DNA of 64,000 nucleotides from Kitasatospora cinereorecta (GTDB lineage: Bacteria; Actinomycetota; Actinomycetes; Streptomycetales; Streptomycetaceae). The notes beneath the pieces are model-generated. The model had not been told where the DNA came from, made no database searches, and saw only the letters and a list, made by a program, of their open reading frames with translations. This document shows positions 53,076 through 61,013 of this stretch, one piece after another; position 1 is the stretch's first letter, and each line of letters begins with the position of its first letter. The stretch lies in the NCBI RefSeq assembly GCF_024172095.1, contig NZ_JAMZDX010000001.1, forward strand, positions 648,001-712,000. Reading direction: 5' to 3'. The position numbers and the translations under genes are program-made.

Positions 53076-54284
53076 ATGCGGGTGGGCGGCGGCGGGCCGG
53101 CGAGCCAGCAGGGCGTTCGGCGGGCCAACCTGGCACTGGTGCTGGACGCCATCGCGTCCGCACCCCGCTCGCGCGCCGAACTGGTCGCCGCCACCGGACT
53201 CACCAGGGCCGCGGTGTCCTCGCTGGTGGACGAGCTGACCACGGCCGGGCTGGTGGCCGAATGCGGACCGGCCGCCCCCAGCGGAAAGGTCGGCCGGCCG
53301 GGGACGGCACTCACCCTGGCTCCGGACGGCCCCGGCGGACTCGGCGGCGAGATCGGGGTGGCGCACCTGGCCGCCTGCGTGGTGGACCTGCGCGGCGACG
53401 TCCGGCAGTGGCGCCGGCTGGCGGTGGACAACCGCGGACGGCCGGTCGAGGCGGTCCTCGCCGACCTGGCCGGCCTGCTCCACGACGTCGTCGACCGGGC
53501 CGGGACGGTACCGGCCGGACTGGCCCTGGCCGTACCGGGGCCGGTCGGCGCGGCGGAGGGAACGGTGGTCCGGGCACCCAACCTCGGCTGGTCCGACGTT
53601 CCGGTCGCGGCCGGCCTGCGGACCGCCCTGCGTACGGTCGGCGCCATCGACCTGGCCGGGCTGCCGATCGACGTCGAGAACGAGGCCAACCTCGGCGGCC
53701 TGGCCGAACTCTGGCTCGCCGGCCGACCCGACGACTTCTGCCACCTGTCCGCCGAGGCGGGCATCGGCGCCGCGCTGGTGGTCGGCGGCCGGCTGCTGCG
53801 CGGCGCCGGCGGCTTCGCCGGGGAGCTCGGCCACGTTCCCGTCCACCCCGACGGGCCCGACTGCCCGTGCGGGGCACGCGGCTGCCTGGAGCGGTACGCG
53901 GGGGAACGGGCGGTCCTGGAGGCAGCCGGGCTCGCCGGGGTCGACGGGGACTGGGTGGTGCTGCTCGCCGAGCGGGCCCGGGCGGGCGACGTGAAGGTCC
54001 GCGACGCGCTCGCCGGGGCCGGGACGGCGCTAGGGATCGCGGCGGCGGGGGCGGTGAGCCTGCTGGACCCGGCCGAAGTGGTGCTCGGCGGCGGCTACGC
54101 GGAGCTGGCGCAGTGGCTGCTGCCCGCGATGCGGCGGGAACTCGCCGGGCGGGTGACGGTGCGGCCATGGACGGACGAGCGGCTGACCGTCTCCCCGCTG
54201 GGGCGGCGGGGGCCGCTGTTGGGGGCGGCGGTCGGGGTCGTCCGGTCGGTGATCGCGGACCCGGGGCGCTTCGCGGAGGACTGA
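53076..54284 (+). CDS. ROK-family transcriptional regulator/kinase
   Basis: A 402-residue ROK protein. The N-terminal winged helix (about residues 10-75, SRAELVAATGLTRAAVSSLV) marks it as a repressor-type ROK. The C-terminal sugar-kinase-like domain has the zinc motif GHVPVHPDGPDCPCGARGCLE near residue 253, and ENEANLGGLAELWLAGRPDD. DNA binding plus sugar or sugar-phosphate sensing is likely; kinase activity is uncertain. It starts 28 bases after gtrA, so the two may be co-transcribed. Confidence 0.9.
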   Translation: MRVGGGGPASQQGVRRANLALVLDAIASAPRSRAELVAATGLTRAAVSSLVDELTTAGLVAECGPAAPSGKVGRPGTALTLAPDGPGGLGGEIGVAHLAACVVDLRGDVRQWRRLAVDNRGRPVEAVLADLAGLLHDVVDRAGTVPAGLALAVPGPVGAAEGTVVRAPNLGWSDVPVAAGLRTALRTVGAIDLAGLPIDVENEANLGGLAELWLAGRPDDFCHLSAEAGIGAALVVGGRLLRGAGGFAGELGHVPVHPDGPDCPCGARGCLERYAGERAVLEAAGLAGVDGDWVVLLAERARAGDVKVRDALAGAGTALGIAAAGAVSLLDPAEVVLGGGYAELAQWLLPAMRRELAGRVTVRPWTDERLTVSPLGRRGPLLGAAVGVVRSVIADPGRFAED

Positions 54285-54300
54285 GAGCCGGCTACCACCA

Positions 54301-54374
54301 GGGGCGCGGGGAACTGCGCGACCGGCCACCGCCCTATGTGAGTGCATGGTCGGTCGCGCAGTTCCTCGCGCCCC
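54301..54374. repeat. Intergenic hairpin repeat, copy E
   Basis: GGGGCGCGGGGAACTGCGCG to CGCGCCCC, loop with ATGTGAGTGCATGG. It fills the space between the convergent ROK gene and the membrane-protein gene and touches the latter's stop codon. Confidence 0.9.
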
Positions 54375-55396
54375 TAACGGTTCACGTGACCTGTGGGACG
54401 GCCCGCGGAGGTGCCCAAGGTGATCATGACTCCGACCATGGCCCAGGCGGCGAGGACCAGGATCGGGACGGTGAGGTTGGTGGAGCCGAGGTAGGCGATC
54501 GAGCGGGCGGCGTCGGTGCCGGCGCCGTTGGGGATCCAGGCGCCGATCGCGCGCCAGAAGGTGGGCAGCAGCGGCGGCGGGAAGACGCCGCCCGCGCTGG
54601 GGTTGCCGAGGACCACGAAGACGAGCACCGCCAGCCCGATGCCGACGATGCCGAACACGCACTGCAGCGCCATGCTGACCGCCCCGACGGCGAACACCAC
54701 CAGGGTGCCGAGCCCCCACAGGGCGGTGGTGGAGCCGGGCAGGGCGTCCAGCACCGGGCCGACGACGATCGCGCCGCCGAGCCCGGCGGCAACGGAGTAC
54801 AGGACCAGGGTGCCGAGCCGGAGCACGGCGCGGCGGCTGTTGGCGGGCCGGGCGCCGGAGCTGATGGCGAGGATCGAGGCGACCAGGTAGCCGCCGACGC
54901 ACCAGCCGACGACGACGTAGAAGCCGGAGAGGCCGTCGGCGTCGCCCTCGGCGAGCGGGATGGTGTCGACCACGGCGAGGGTCCGGCCCTGGGCCTTGTC
55001 GAGTCCGGTGACGATCTGTTCGGCGGCGTTGGCGGCGGCCGGGCCGCGCGCGTCGGCGACCAGCAGGGTGTCCTGGGTGCCGGTGGGGTCGACGAGCCAG
55101 GCGGCGTAGATCTTCTGGTCCTTGATCCGCTGTTCGGCGGTGTCGCGGTCGGGTGCGGTGGAGGCGCGGACGGCGTCGTTCGGGACGGACTCCAGGCCGG
55201 CCACCAGTTGGGGGGTGAGCTGCTGCGGGGCGACCACGGCGATCGACAGCTGGTGCGGGTGGGGGTTGTGCAGGGCGCCGACGTAGGAGGCGATGAAGCC
55301 GAGTTGCAGCAGCAGGACGGCCGTGACCAGCAGGGCGGCGCGCGGGGTGACGGCGTCCTTCAGCTCGGCGGCGAATCCGCGGGCCGGCTCGGCCAT
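54374..55396 (-). CDS. ABC-2/YhgE-type membrane protein
   Basis: A 340-residue membrane protein: one N-terminal segment (LLVTAVLLLQLGFIASYVGA, about 24-43), an extracytoplasmic stretch to about residue 150, then five more segments to the end. This one-plus-five layout is that of ABC-2 permease/YhgE-Pip-type proteins, which take part in export. No ATPase gene is near. It is divergent from a MarR gene, with 106 bases between starts, so it is probably controlled by that regulator. Confidence 0.75.
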   Translation of the reverse strand: MAEPARGFAAELKDAVTPRAALLVTAVLLLQLGFIASYVGALHNPHPHQLSIAVVAPQQLTPQLVAGLESVPNDAVRASTAPDRDTAEQRIKDQKIYAAWLVDPTGTQDTLLVADARGPAAANAAEQIVTGLDKAQGRTLAVVDTIPLAEGDADGLSGFYVVVGWCVGGYLVASILAISSGARPANSRRAVLRLGTLVLYSVAAGLGGAIVVGPVLDALPGSTTALWGLGTLVVFAVGAVSMALQCVFGIVGIGLAVLVFVVLGNPSAGGVFPPPLLPTFWRAIGAWIPNGAGTDAARSIAYLGSTNLTVPILVLAAWAMVGVMITLGTSAGRPTGHVNR

Positions 55397-55443
55397 GGTG
55401 GTCCTCTCCTCGGCGGCGGCAGGAAGCAGGGCAAACCGGATAC

Positions 55444-55456
55444 TTCATAGCATGAA
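55444..55456. promoter_or_regulatory. Palindrome between the ABC-2-like gene and marR
   Basis: TTCAT-AGC-ATGAA, 47 bases before the MarR start and 48 bases before the divergent start. Its position in the shared promoter suggests a MarR operator. Confidence 0.55.
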
Positions 55457-55502
55457 ACACTTGGCGGACGGGGGAGGCGCGAGCTGCGCGATACTGGGCG
55501 CC

Positions 55503-55955
55503 ATGAGTGACGAGGCGGCGGCCGAGGAGGCCTTCCTGGCGGTGGAGCGGGAGGTCGGGATCCTCTTCCGGCGGGGGCGGGCCCGGGCGGGGGAGATGTC
55601 CCGGCAGGTGCACCCGAGCCTGGAGGGCGTCGCGTACAGCATGCTCGGCTTCATCTGGCAGTGCGGCCGGGTGCGGGTCACCGACATCGGGCTGCACTTC
55701 GGGGTGGGCAAGGCGACCATCAGCCGGCAGATCAAGGTGATCGAGGAGCTGGGCCTGGTGGTCCGGGAGGTCGATCCGCTGGACCGGCGCTCCTCGCTGG
55801 TGTCGCTCACGCCGGACGGCGAGGCCCGGTTCCTGCGGGCGCGGGGCAACCGGCTGGACCGGTTCCGCCGGCTGCTCGGCACCTGGGAGACCTCGGACGT
55901 GGCCCAGTTCGCCGAGCTGCTGGAGCGGTTCAACGCGCTGACCGCCGAGGTGTGA
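55503..55955 (+). CDS. MarR-family regulator
   Basis: A 150-residue winged-helix regulator: dimerisation helices at both ends, helix-turn-helix VTDIGLHFGVGKATISRQIK (about residues 57-76) and wing DRRSSLVSLTPDGEA (about 97-112). It lies between a divergent membrane protein and the MFS transporter gene, which starts 106 bases downstream, the common arrangement for a drug-responsive repressor. Ligand unknown. Confidence 0.9.
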   Translation: MSDEAAAEEAFLAVEREVGILFRRGRARAGEMSRQVHPSLEGVAYSMLGFIWQCGRVRVTDIGLHFGVGKATISRQIKVIEELGLVVREVDPLDRRSSLVSLTPDGEARFLRARGNRLDRFRRLLGTWETSDVAQFAELLERFNALTAEV

Positions 55956-55996
55956 CGCATCCGGCCCCGGTGCGGGCCCCGCTTCGAGCCGAAAAG

Positions 55997-56038
55997 GTTG
56001 CCCTAGTCAACTATCCGTGTATAGTTGCTTGAGGCAAC
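55997..56038. promoter_or_regulatory. Twin operators upstream of the MFS gene
   Basis: GTTGCCCTAGTCAAC (55997-56011) and GTTGCTTGAGGCAAC (56024-56038) are two 15-base palindromes of one type, 27 bases apart. The second ends 23 bases before the transporter ATG. This form is typical of MarR or TetR sites. Confidence 0.75.
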
Positions 56039-56061
56039 GAAATTTCGGCCGAAGGACCCGC

Positions 56062-57600
56062 ATGACCCACCGCCAGGTACTCAAAGCCCTCTCGGGCCTG
56101 CTGATCGGCCTCTTCGTGGCCGTCCTCTCCTCCACGGTCGTCTCCAACGCGCTGCCCACGATCCTCACCGAGCTGCACGGCGGCGAGTCCGCGTACACCT
56201 GGGTGATCACCGCGGCGCTGCTGTCGATGACGGCCTCCACCCCGCTCTGGGGCAAGCTCTCCGACCTGGTGAGCAAGAAGCTGCTGGTCCAGGCCGCGAT
56301 GGGGATCTACGTGGTCTCCTCGGCGCTGGCCGGCCTCTCGCAGAACACCGGCGAGCTGATCGCCTGCCGGGTGCTGCAGGGCGTCGGCGCCGGCGGTGTG
56401 ATCGCACTCGGCCAGATCTGCCTGGCCGCGATGGTCCCGCCGCGCGAGCGGGGACGCTACAGCGGCTACTTCGGCGCGGTCTTCGCCCTCGCCACCATCG
56501 GCGGCCCGCTGATCGGCGGCGTCATCGTCGACACCGACTGGCTCGGCTGGCGCTGGTGCTTCTACGTCGGCATCCCGTTCGCGGTGATCGCCGTGCTGGT
56601 GCTGCAGCGCACCCTCAAGCTGCCCGAGCAGACCGTCCGCAAGCCGCGGATCGACTACCTCGGCGCGCTGCTGATCACCGCCTCGGTCAGCCTGCTGATG
56701 ATCTGGATCAGCCTGGCCGGCAAGAACTACGCCTGGCTGTCCTGGCCGAGCGCGCTGATGGTCGGCGGCGGCCTGGCCCTGGCCGTGCTGTTCGTGGCGG
56801 CCGAGCGGCGGGCGGCCGAGCCGATCGTCCCGCTCGACCTGTTCCGCCACCGCACCGTGGCGCTCGCCTCGGTCGCCAGCGCCCTGGTCGGTATCGGGAT
56901 GTACGGCGCCACCACCTTCCTCGGCCAGTACTTCCAGCTGGCCAGGGGCAAGACCCCGACCCAGGCCGGCCTGCTCACCCTGCCGATGATCCTCGGCCTG
57001 GCGCTCGCCTCCACCGTCGCCGGGCGGCTGATCACCCGGTACGGCAAGTGGAAGGCGTACCTGGTGGCCGGCACCGTGCTGCTCACCGTCGGTCTGGCCC
57101 TGCTGGGCACGGCCCGTGACCACACCTCGTACGGCGCGCTCGCCCTGTTCATGGCCGTCACCGGCGTCGGGCTCGGCCTGACCAGCCAGAACCTGGTGCT
57201 GGCGGTGCAGAACACGGTGCCCCGCCACGAGCTCGGCGCGGCCAGCTCGGTGGTCACCTTCTTCCGCACCATGGGCGGCGCGATGGGCGTCTCCGCGCTC
57301 GGTGCCCTGCTCGGCAACCGGGTGGCGCACTACCTGGCCGAGAACCTGGCCGCCGCGCACGTCCGCCCGGCCGGCGGTGCGGCGCTCGGCGGCGGCGAGA
57401 TCCCCGACCTGCACCGGCTGCCCGCGCCGATCGTGCCGCTGGTGACCGACGCCTTCGGCCACGGGGTCGGGACGGTCTTCCTGGTGGCCGCGCCGTTCGC
57501 GCTGGTGGCCGCCGCGGTGGTGGTGTTCATCCGCGAGGTGCCGCTGCGCACCGTCCAGGACGCCCCGGCGGAGCGGACGGCGGAGCCGGTCGCCGGCTGA
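56062..57600 (+). CDS. DHA2-family multidrug MFS transporter
   Basis: A 512-residue drug:H+ antiporter with about 14 membrane segments. The MFS motif A region (GKLSDLVSKKLL) follows segment 2, the R-x-L-Q-G-x-G-A-G motif (RVLQGVGAGG) is in segment 4, and motif C (FALATIGGPLIGG) in segment 5. The gene follows marR and has twin palindromes in its leader. The ATG at 56062 follows GAAGGA; an in-frame upstream reading from 56017 crosses the operators and is not favoured. Substrate unknown, probably a toxic small molecule. Confidence 0.92.
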   Translation: MTHRQVLKALSGLLIGLFVAVLSSTVVSNALPTILTELHGGESAYTWVITAALLSMTASTPLWGKLSDLVSKKLLVQAAMGIYVVSSALAGLSQNTGELIACRVLQGVGAGGVIALGQICLAAMVPPRERGRYSGYFGAVFALATIGGPLIGGVIVDTDWLGWRWCFYVGIPFAVIAVLVLQRTLKLPEQTVRKPRIDYLGALLITASVSLLMIWISLAGKNYAWLSWPSALMVGGGLALAVLFVAAERRAAEPIVPLDLFRHRTVALASVASALVGIGMYGATTFLGQYFQLARGKTPTQAGLLTLPMILGLALASTVAGRLITRYGKWKAYLVAGTVLLTVGLALLGTARDHTSYGALALFMAVTGVGLGLTSQNLVLAVQNTVPRHELGAASSVVTFFRTMGGAMGVSALGALLGNRVAHYLAENLAAAHVRPAGGAALGGGEIPDLHRLPAPIVPLVTDAFGHGVGTVFLVAAPFALVAAAVVVFIREVPLRTVQDAPAERTAEPVAG

Positions 57601-57602
57601 CC

Positions 57603-57638
57603 GGACGCGACCGGCGGACTGGACGCGACCGGCGGACC
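57603..57638. repeat. Tandem direct repeat after the MFS gene
   Basis: GGACGCGACCGGCGGACT followed directly by GGACGCGACCGGCGGACC: two 18-base units with one difference, between the MFS stop and the terminator. Confidence 0.75.
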
Positions 57639-57647
57639 GTACGCGAA

Positions 57648-57677
57648 AGCCCCCCTCGGCCGAGGCCGAGGGGGGCT
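57648..57677. terminator. Bidirectional terminator between MFS and pit genes
   Basis: Perfect 14-base stem AGCCCCCCTCGGCC/complement with a two-base loop (GA), 47 bases after the MFS stop and 30 bases from the convergent small gene. Confidence 0.88.
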
Positions 57678-57707
57678 CTTCAGTGCGACGTGCCGGTCAG
57701 GCTGCGG

Positions 57708-57944
57708 TCACTTGCCGGCGATCAGCGAGATGCCGTACAGCACCACGCCCGCGCAGGCGGCGAAGCAGACACCGGCGGCGACCAGCGCCGCGGTGCCCTT
57801 GGCCGAGTTGGCGTTGCCGGCCTCGGCGGCCGCCTCGCGGCGGGACAGGGCGAGGTTGCCGAGGGCGAACACCACGACCACCGCGAGGGTGATGGCGAGG
57901 CTGACGCCGGCGGTCTGGCCGAGAGCGGCCCACTTGATCTGCAT
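57708..57944 (-). CDS. Small membrane protein linked to Pit transporter
   Basis: A 78-residue protein with two membrane segments (GVSLAITLAVVVVFALGNLA and AALVAAGVCFAACAGVVLYG). It begins 13 bases after the pit stop codon, so it is translated from the same mRNA. A gene of the same size follows the pitH2 gene in Streptomyces, as I recall. Function unknown; an accessory part of the transporter is possible. Confidence 0.83.
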   Translation of the reverse strand: MQIKWAALGQTAGVSLAITLAVVVVFALGNLALSRREAAAEAGNANSAKGTAALVAAGVCFAACAGVVLYGISLIAGK

Positions 57945-57957
57945 GGTGGTCGTCCTC

Positions 57958-59133
57958 TCAGGCGGCGACGGTGGCGGTGGCGGTGGTCGGGGCGCCGGGC
58001 GCGGTCTGCGCGGCCGGGACCTCGACGGGGGTCACGTCGTTGACGTTGTCGGCGTGCACCGGCTGGCGGCGGGAGAGCATCCACATCGCGCCGGAGCCGA
58101 TCACCAGCGCCGCGCCGACCACCACGACACCCCAGTCGCCCTTGTCGGCGACGAAGGCGGCGATGCCCGCGACGGTGGCCGCGGCCGGCAGGGTCAGGCC
58201 CCAGGTGTAGACCATGCGGCGGACCAGGCTCCAGCGCAGCTTGCCCGCCGGGCCGCCGAGGCCGGCGCCCATGATGCCGCCGGAGCAGACCTGGGTGGTG
58301 GACAGGCCGTAGCCCATGTGCGAGGAGGTCAGGATGACCGTCGCGGCGGCGGTCTCGGAGGCGAAGCCCTGCGGCGGCTTGATGTCCGCCAGGCCGGAGC
58401 CCATCGAGCGGATGATCCGCCAGCCGCCCATGTAGGTGCCGAGCGCGATCGCCGCACCCGCGCTGACGATCACCCAGGTCGGCGGCTGCGCGCCCTTGTG
58501 CAGGGCACCGGCGGACACCAGGGCCAGGGTGATGATGCCCATCGTCTTCTGGGCGTCGTTGGTGCCGTGCGCCAGCGAGATCAGCGAGGAGGAGAACATC
58601 TGGCCCCGCTTGAAGCCCTTGGTGGTGGTCTTCTGGTTGCCGTTGCGGGTGATCAGGTACGCCAGCTTGGTGGCGCCCCAGGAGGCCACGCCGGCCACGA
58701 TCGGGGAGGCCACGGCCGGGATCAGGATCTTGGAGACCACGGTGGTGAAGTTGACGCCGTGGATGCCGACACCGACGACGGTGGCGCCGATCAGGCCGCC
58801 GTACAGCGCGTGCGACGAGCTGGAGGGCAGGCCCTTGAGCCAGGTCAGGAGGTTCCAGAGGATCGCGCCGACCAGGGCGGCGAAGATGATCGACGGCTGG
58901 AGGCCGGTCTTCTCGTTGACGATGCCGCCGGAGATGGTGGTGGCGACCTTCACGGACAGGAAGGCTCCGGCGAAGTTCAGGACCGCGGCGATGGCGACCG
59001 CGACCTTCGGCTTGAGGGCCCCCGTGGCGATGGAGGTGGCCATCGCGTTGGCGGTGTCGTGGAAACCGTTGGTGAAGTCGAAGGCGAGCGCCGTGATGAT
59101 CACAACGGCCACCAGGAACGTGATGTGTTCCAT
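57958..59133 (-). CDS. pit: Low-affinity inorganic phosphate transporter (Pit family)
   Basis: A 391-residue PiT-family transporter with about 10 membrane segments. Both copies of the family signature are seen: DFTNGFHDTANAMATSIATG near residue 19 and SLAHGTNDAQKTMGIITLA in the middle. Takes up phosphate as a metal-phosphate complex with protons. ATG at 59133 is chosen; a TTG two codons upstream is possible. A PHO box lies 64 bases upstream, so PhoP is expected to regulate it. Co-transcribed with the small membrane protein. Confidence 0.93.
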   Translation of the reverse strand: MEHITFLVAVVIITALAFDFTNGFHDTANAMATSIATGALKPKVAVAIAAVLNFAGAFLSVKVATTISGGIVNEKTGLQPSIIFAALVGAILWNLLTWLKGLPSSSSHALYGGLIGATVVGVGIHGVNFTTVVSKILIPAVASPIVAGVASWGATKLAYLITRNGNQKTTTKGFKRGQMFSSSLISLAHGTNDAQKTMGIITLALVSAGALHKGAQPPTWVIVSAGAAIALGTYMGGWRIIRSMGSGLADIKPPQGFASETAAATVILTSSHMGYGLSTTQVCSGGIMGAGLGGPAGKLRWSLVRRMVYTWGLTLPAAATVAGIAAFVADKGDWGVVVVGAALVIGSGAMWMLSRRQPVHADNVNDVTPVEVPAAQTAPGAPTTATATVAA

Positions 59134-59196
59134 ACCCAAACAATCGTCGTAGTTGTCGGACTGACGTTGGTGTCACGGGCGACCGTAGGGACGCAT

Positions 59197-59214
59197 GGTG
59201 AACGGAAGGTGAAC
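59197..59214 (-). promoter_or_regulatory. PHO box (PhoP operator) upstream of pit
   Basis: On the minus strand GTTCACC-TTCC-GTTCACC: two perfect direct-repeat units of the Streptomyces PHO box with 11-base spacing, 64 bases before the pit ATG. Confidence 0.9.
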
Positions 59215-59333
59215 TGGCTCGGGATTCGTGGTTCCGATGGTGGCGCGGAGGTTGCGGAGAAGATGTGAAAGCATGGAGATCGCGGCGCTGAGCAGCCGTT
59301 ATGGGGGCGGATGTCCGGTCTGGTGGCGGTTTG

Positions 59334-59349
59334 GTGAGAGGTGTCTCAC
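59334..59349. promoter_or_regulatory. Inverted repeat upstream of the NlpC/P60 gene
   Basis: GTGAGA-GGTG-TCTCAC, perfect 6-base arms, 120 bases before the NlpC/P60 ATG. Operator or RNA hairpin. Apart from this and the PHO box, the 335-base spacer 59134-59468 shows nothing; no ydaO riboswitch is recognisable. Confidence 0.45.
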
Positions 59350-59468
59350 ACGGCCCGACCGGCCAATCTGAGAATTCGCCGGTTCGTACCGGTGCCACCT
59401 GCCGCCGGACCGGCCCGGCATGGCAGGATCGTCGGGATCGACGAAGGACCAAGGGGGAGGGCCGGCCG

Positions 59469-60938
59469 ATGCGGGCAGGGCAGCGAACGGAGACGACGGG
59501 CCTGCGCCCCTGGGTGCGGGCCGCGATGCGGTGCGGAGCCGCACTGGCGGCGGTGGTCCTCGCCCTTCCGCTCGGCGCGGCGGCGTACGCGGCGCCGCAG
59601 CCCGACGCCAAGCCGACTATCTCGGCCGGGGCCGACCCGCTGGCGGACGCCAAGGCGACGCTCGGGCCGATGCTGGGCCGGCTGCACGAGCTCTACCAGC
59701 AGGCCGAGGCCGCCACCGAGCAGTACAACGGCACGGTCGCCCAGCTCCAGCAGCAGCAGGCCGCGCTGGTCGACCTCAAGGACAAGGTGGCCCGGCAGCA
59801 GATCGCCGTCGACGCGGGCAACGACCTGGCCTCCCAGCTGGCGGCGGCCCAGTACATCAACGGCCACGCCTCCGAGTACGCCGATCTGCTGCTCGCCAAG
59901 GACCCGTACGAGGCCGTGGTCATCGCCGAACTGCTGGACTCGGCCGGCCGGTCGCAGAAGGCGTTCCTGGATCGGCTGAAGGCCGACCGGGCCGCGCTGA
60001 CGGACCTGCAGCACCAGTCCGAGCAGGCGCTGGCGCAGTCCCAGACGCTGGTCGCCCAGCAGGAGACCGCCAAGAACGACGTGGCCAAGAAGCTGGCCGA
60101 GGTCGAGCAGATGGTCGGCTCGCTGACCGGCGCCCAGCGCGGCGAGCTGGAGCAGTTGGAGAAGGCGGAGGCCGACGAGGCCCAGCTGGCGTTCCTGGCC
60201 TCCGGTGCGCTGGGCAAGGGCGAGCGCACCCCGTCCGAGGCCGGCCGCAAGGCGGTCGCCTGGGCGCTGGCTCAGCTCGGCAAGGACTATGTGTGGGGCG
60301 GCGAGGGCCCGGACGTCTTCGACTGCTCCGGCCTCACCTCGCAGGCCTGGCTGCACTCCGGCAAGCCGATCCCGCGGACCAGCCAGGAGCAGTGGGCGCA
60401 GCTCACCCACGTCCCGCTGAACCAGATCCGCCCCGGCGACCTGATCGTCTACTTCTCCGGCGCCACCCACATCGCGATGTACATCGGCGGCGGCCTGATC
60501 GTGCAGGCCCCGCACACCGGTGACGTGGTCAAGGTCTCGCAGATCGGCGCGATGCCGATTCTTGGCGCGGTCCGGCCCGACCCGGACGCCGGGGCGGACG
60601 ACAAGGGCGGCGCCTGGAAGGTGCCGGACGTCCCCGTCGGCGCGGTCCGGATCGCGCCCGCCAAGCCGTCCACCCTGCCGACCCCGCCGCCCGCCGCCCC
60701 CAGCACGCCGGCCCAGCAGCCCTCGACGCCGCCGGCCACCGGTGGCTCGCCCTCGACCGGCGGGTCGCCCTCGACCGGCGGCTCGTCGAGCCCGTCGGGC
60801 AGCCCCACCGGCAGCGCCTCGCCGGGCACCACCGGCAGCCCCTCGGGCTCCGGTACGCCGAGCCCGACCGGTTCGCCGAGCGGGTCCGGCACCTCGGCGC
60901 TGTCGCCCAGCGGCAGCGGCGGGGCGAGCCAGGGCTGA
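59469..60938 (+). CDS. Secreted NlpC/P60 peptidoglycan endopeptidase
   Basis: A 489-residue secreted cell-wall hydrolase. Signal peptide (about 1-42, GAALAAVVLALPLGAAAYAA), a long coiled-coil domain (about 55-255), then the NlpC/P60 domain with catalytic Cys286 in FDCSGL, His334 in THIAMYIG and the third residue in QAPHTG. The last ~110 residues are a Pro/Ser/Thr/Gly-rich tail with tandem GGSPST units, likely wall-spanning. The coiled coil plus NlpC/P60 layout matches RipA/SCO-type hydrolases, where the coiled coil can hold the enzyme inactive. It cuts D-Glu-mDAP-type bonds by family inference. Confidence 0.93.
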   Translation: MRAGQRTETTGLRPWVRAAMRCGAALAAVVLALPLGAAAYAAPQPDAKPTISAGADPLADAKATLGPMLGRLHELYQQAEAATEQYNGTVAQLQQQQAALVDLKDKVARQQIAVDAGNDLASQLAAAQYINGHASEYADLLLAKDPYEAVVIAELLDSAGRSQKAFLDRLKADRAALTDLQHQSEQALAQSQTLVAQQETAKNDVAKKLAEVEQMVGSLTGAQRGELEQLEKAEADEAQLAFLASGALGKGERTPSEAGRKAVAWALAQLGKDYVWGGEGPDVFDCSGLTSQAWLHSGKPIPRTSQEQWAQLTHVPLNQIRPGDLIVYFSGATHIAMYIGGGLIVQAPHTGDVVKVSQIGAMPILGAVRPDPDAGADDKGGAWKVPDVPVGAVRIAPAKPSTLPTPPPAAPSTPAQQPSTPPATGGSPSTGGSPSTGGSSSPSGSPTGSASPGTTGSPSGSGTPSPTGSPSGSGTSALSPSGSGGASQG

Positions 60939-60961
60939 ACGGCCCCGGGCCCCTGAACGCC

Positions 60962-60996
60962 GAACACCCCCGCCGGTCCGACCGGCGGGGGTGTTC
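60962..60996. terminator. Bidirectional terminator between NlpC/P60 and YdeP genes
   Basis: 16-base stem GAACACCCCCGCCGGT/complement with a CCG loop. It serves both convergent genes. Confidence 0.9.
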
Positions 60997-61013
60997 CGCA
61001 TTCAGGGGACAGC

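Noticed and set aside
59140..59468. ydaO (c-di-AMP) riboswitch before the NlpC/P60 gene, as known for some Streptomyces wall hydrolases
   Set aside because: None of the conserved ydaO core could be found in the spacer.
60730..60940. Repeat array in the NlpC/P60 3' end as a mobile repeat
   Set aside because: It is in-frame coding repetition for GGSPST-like units of a wall-spanning tail.
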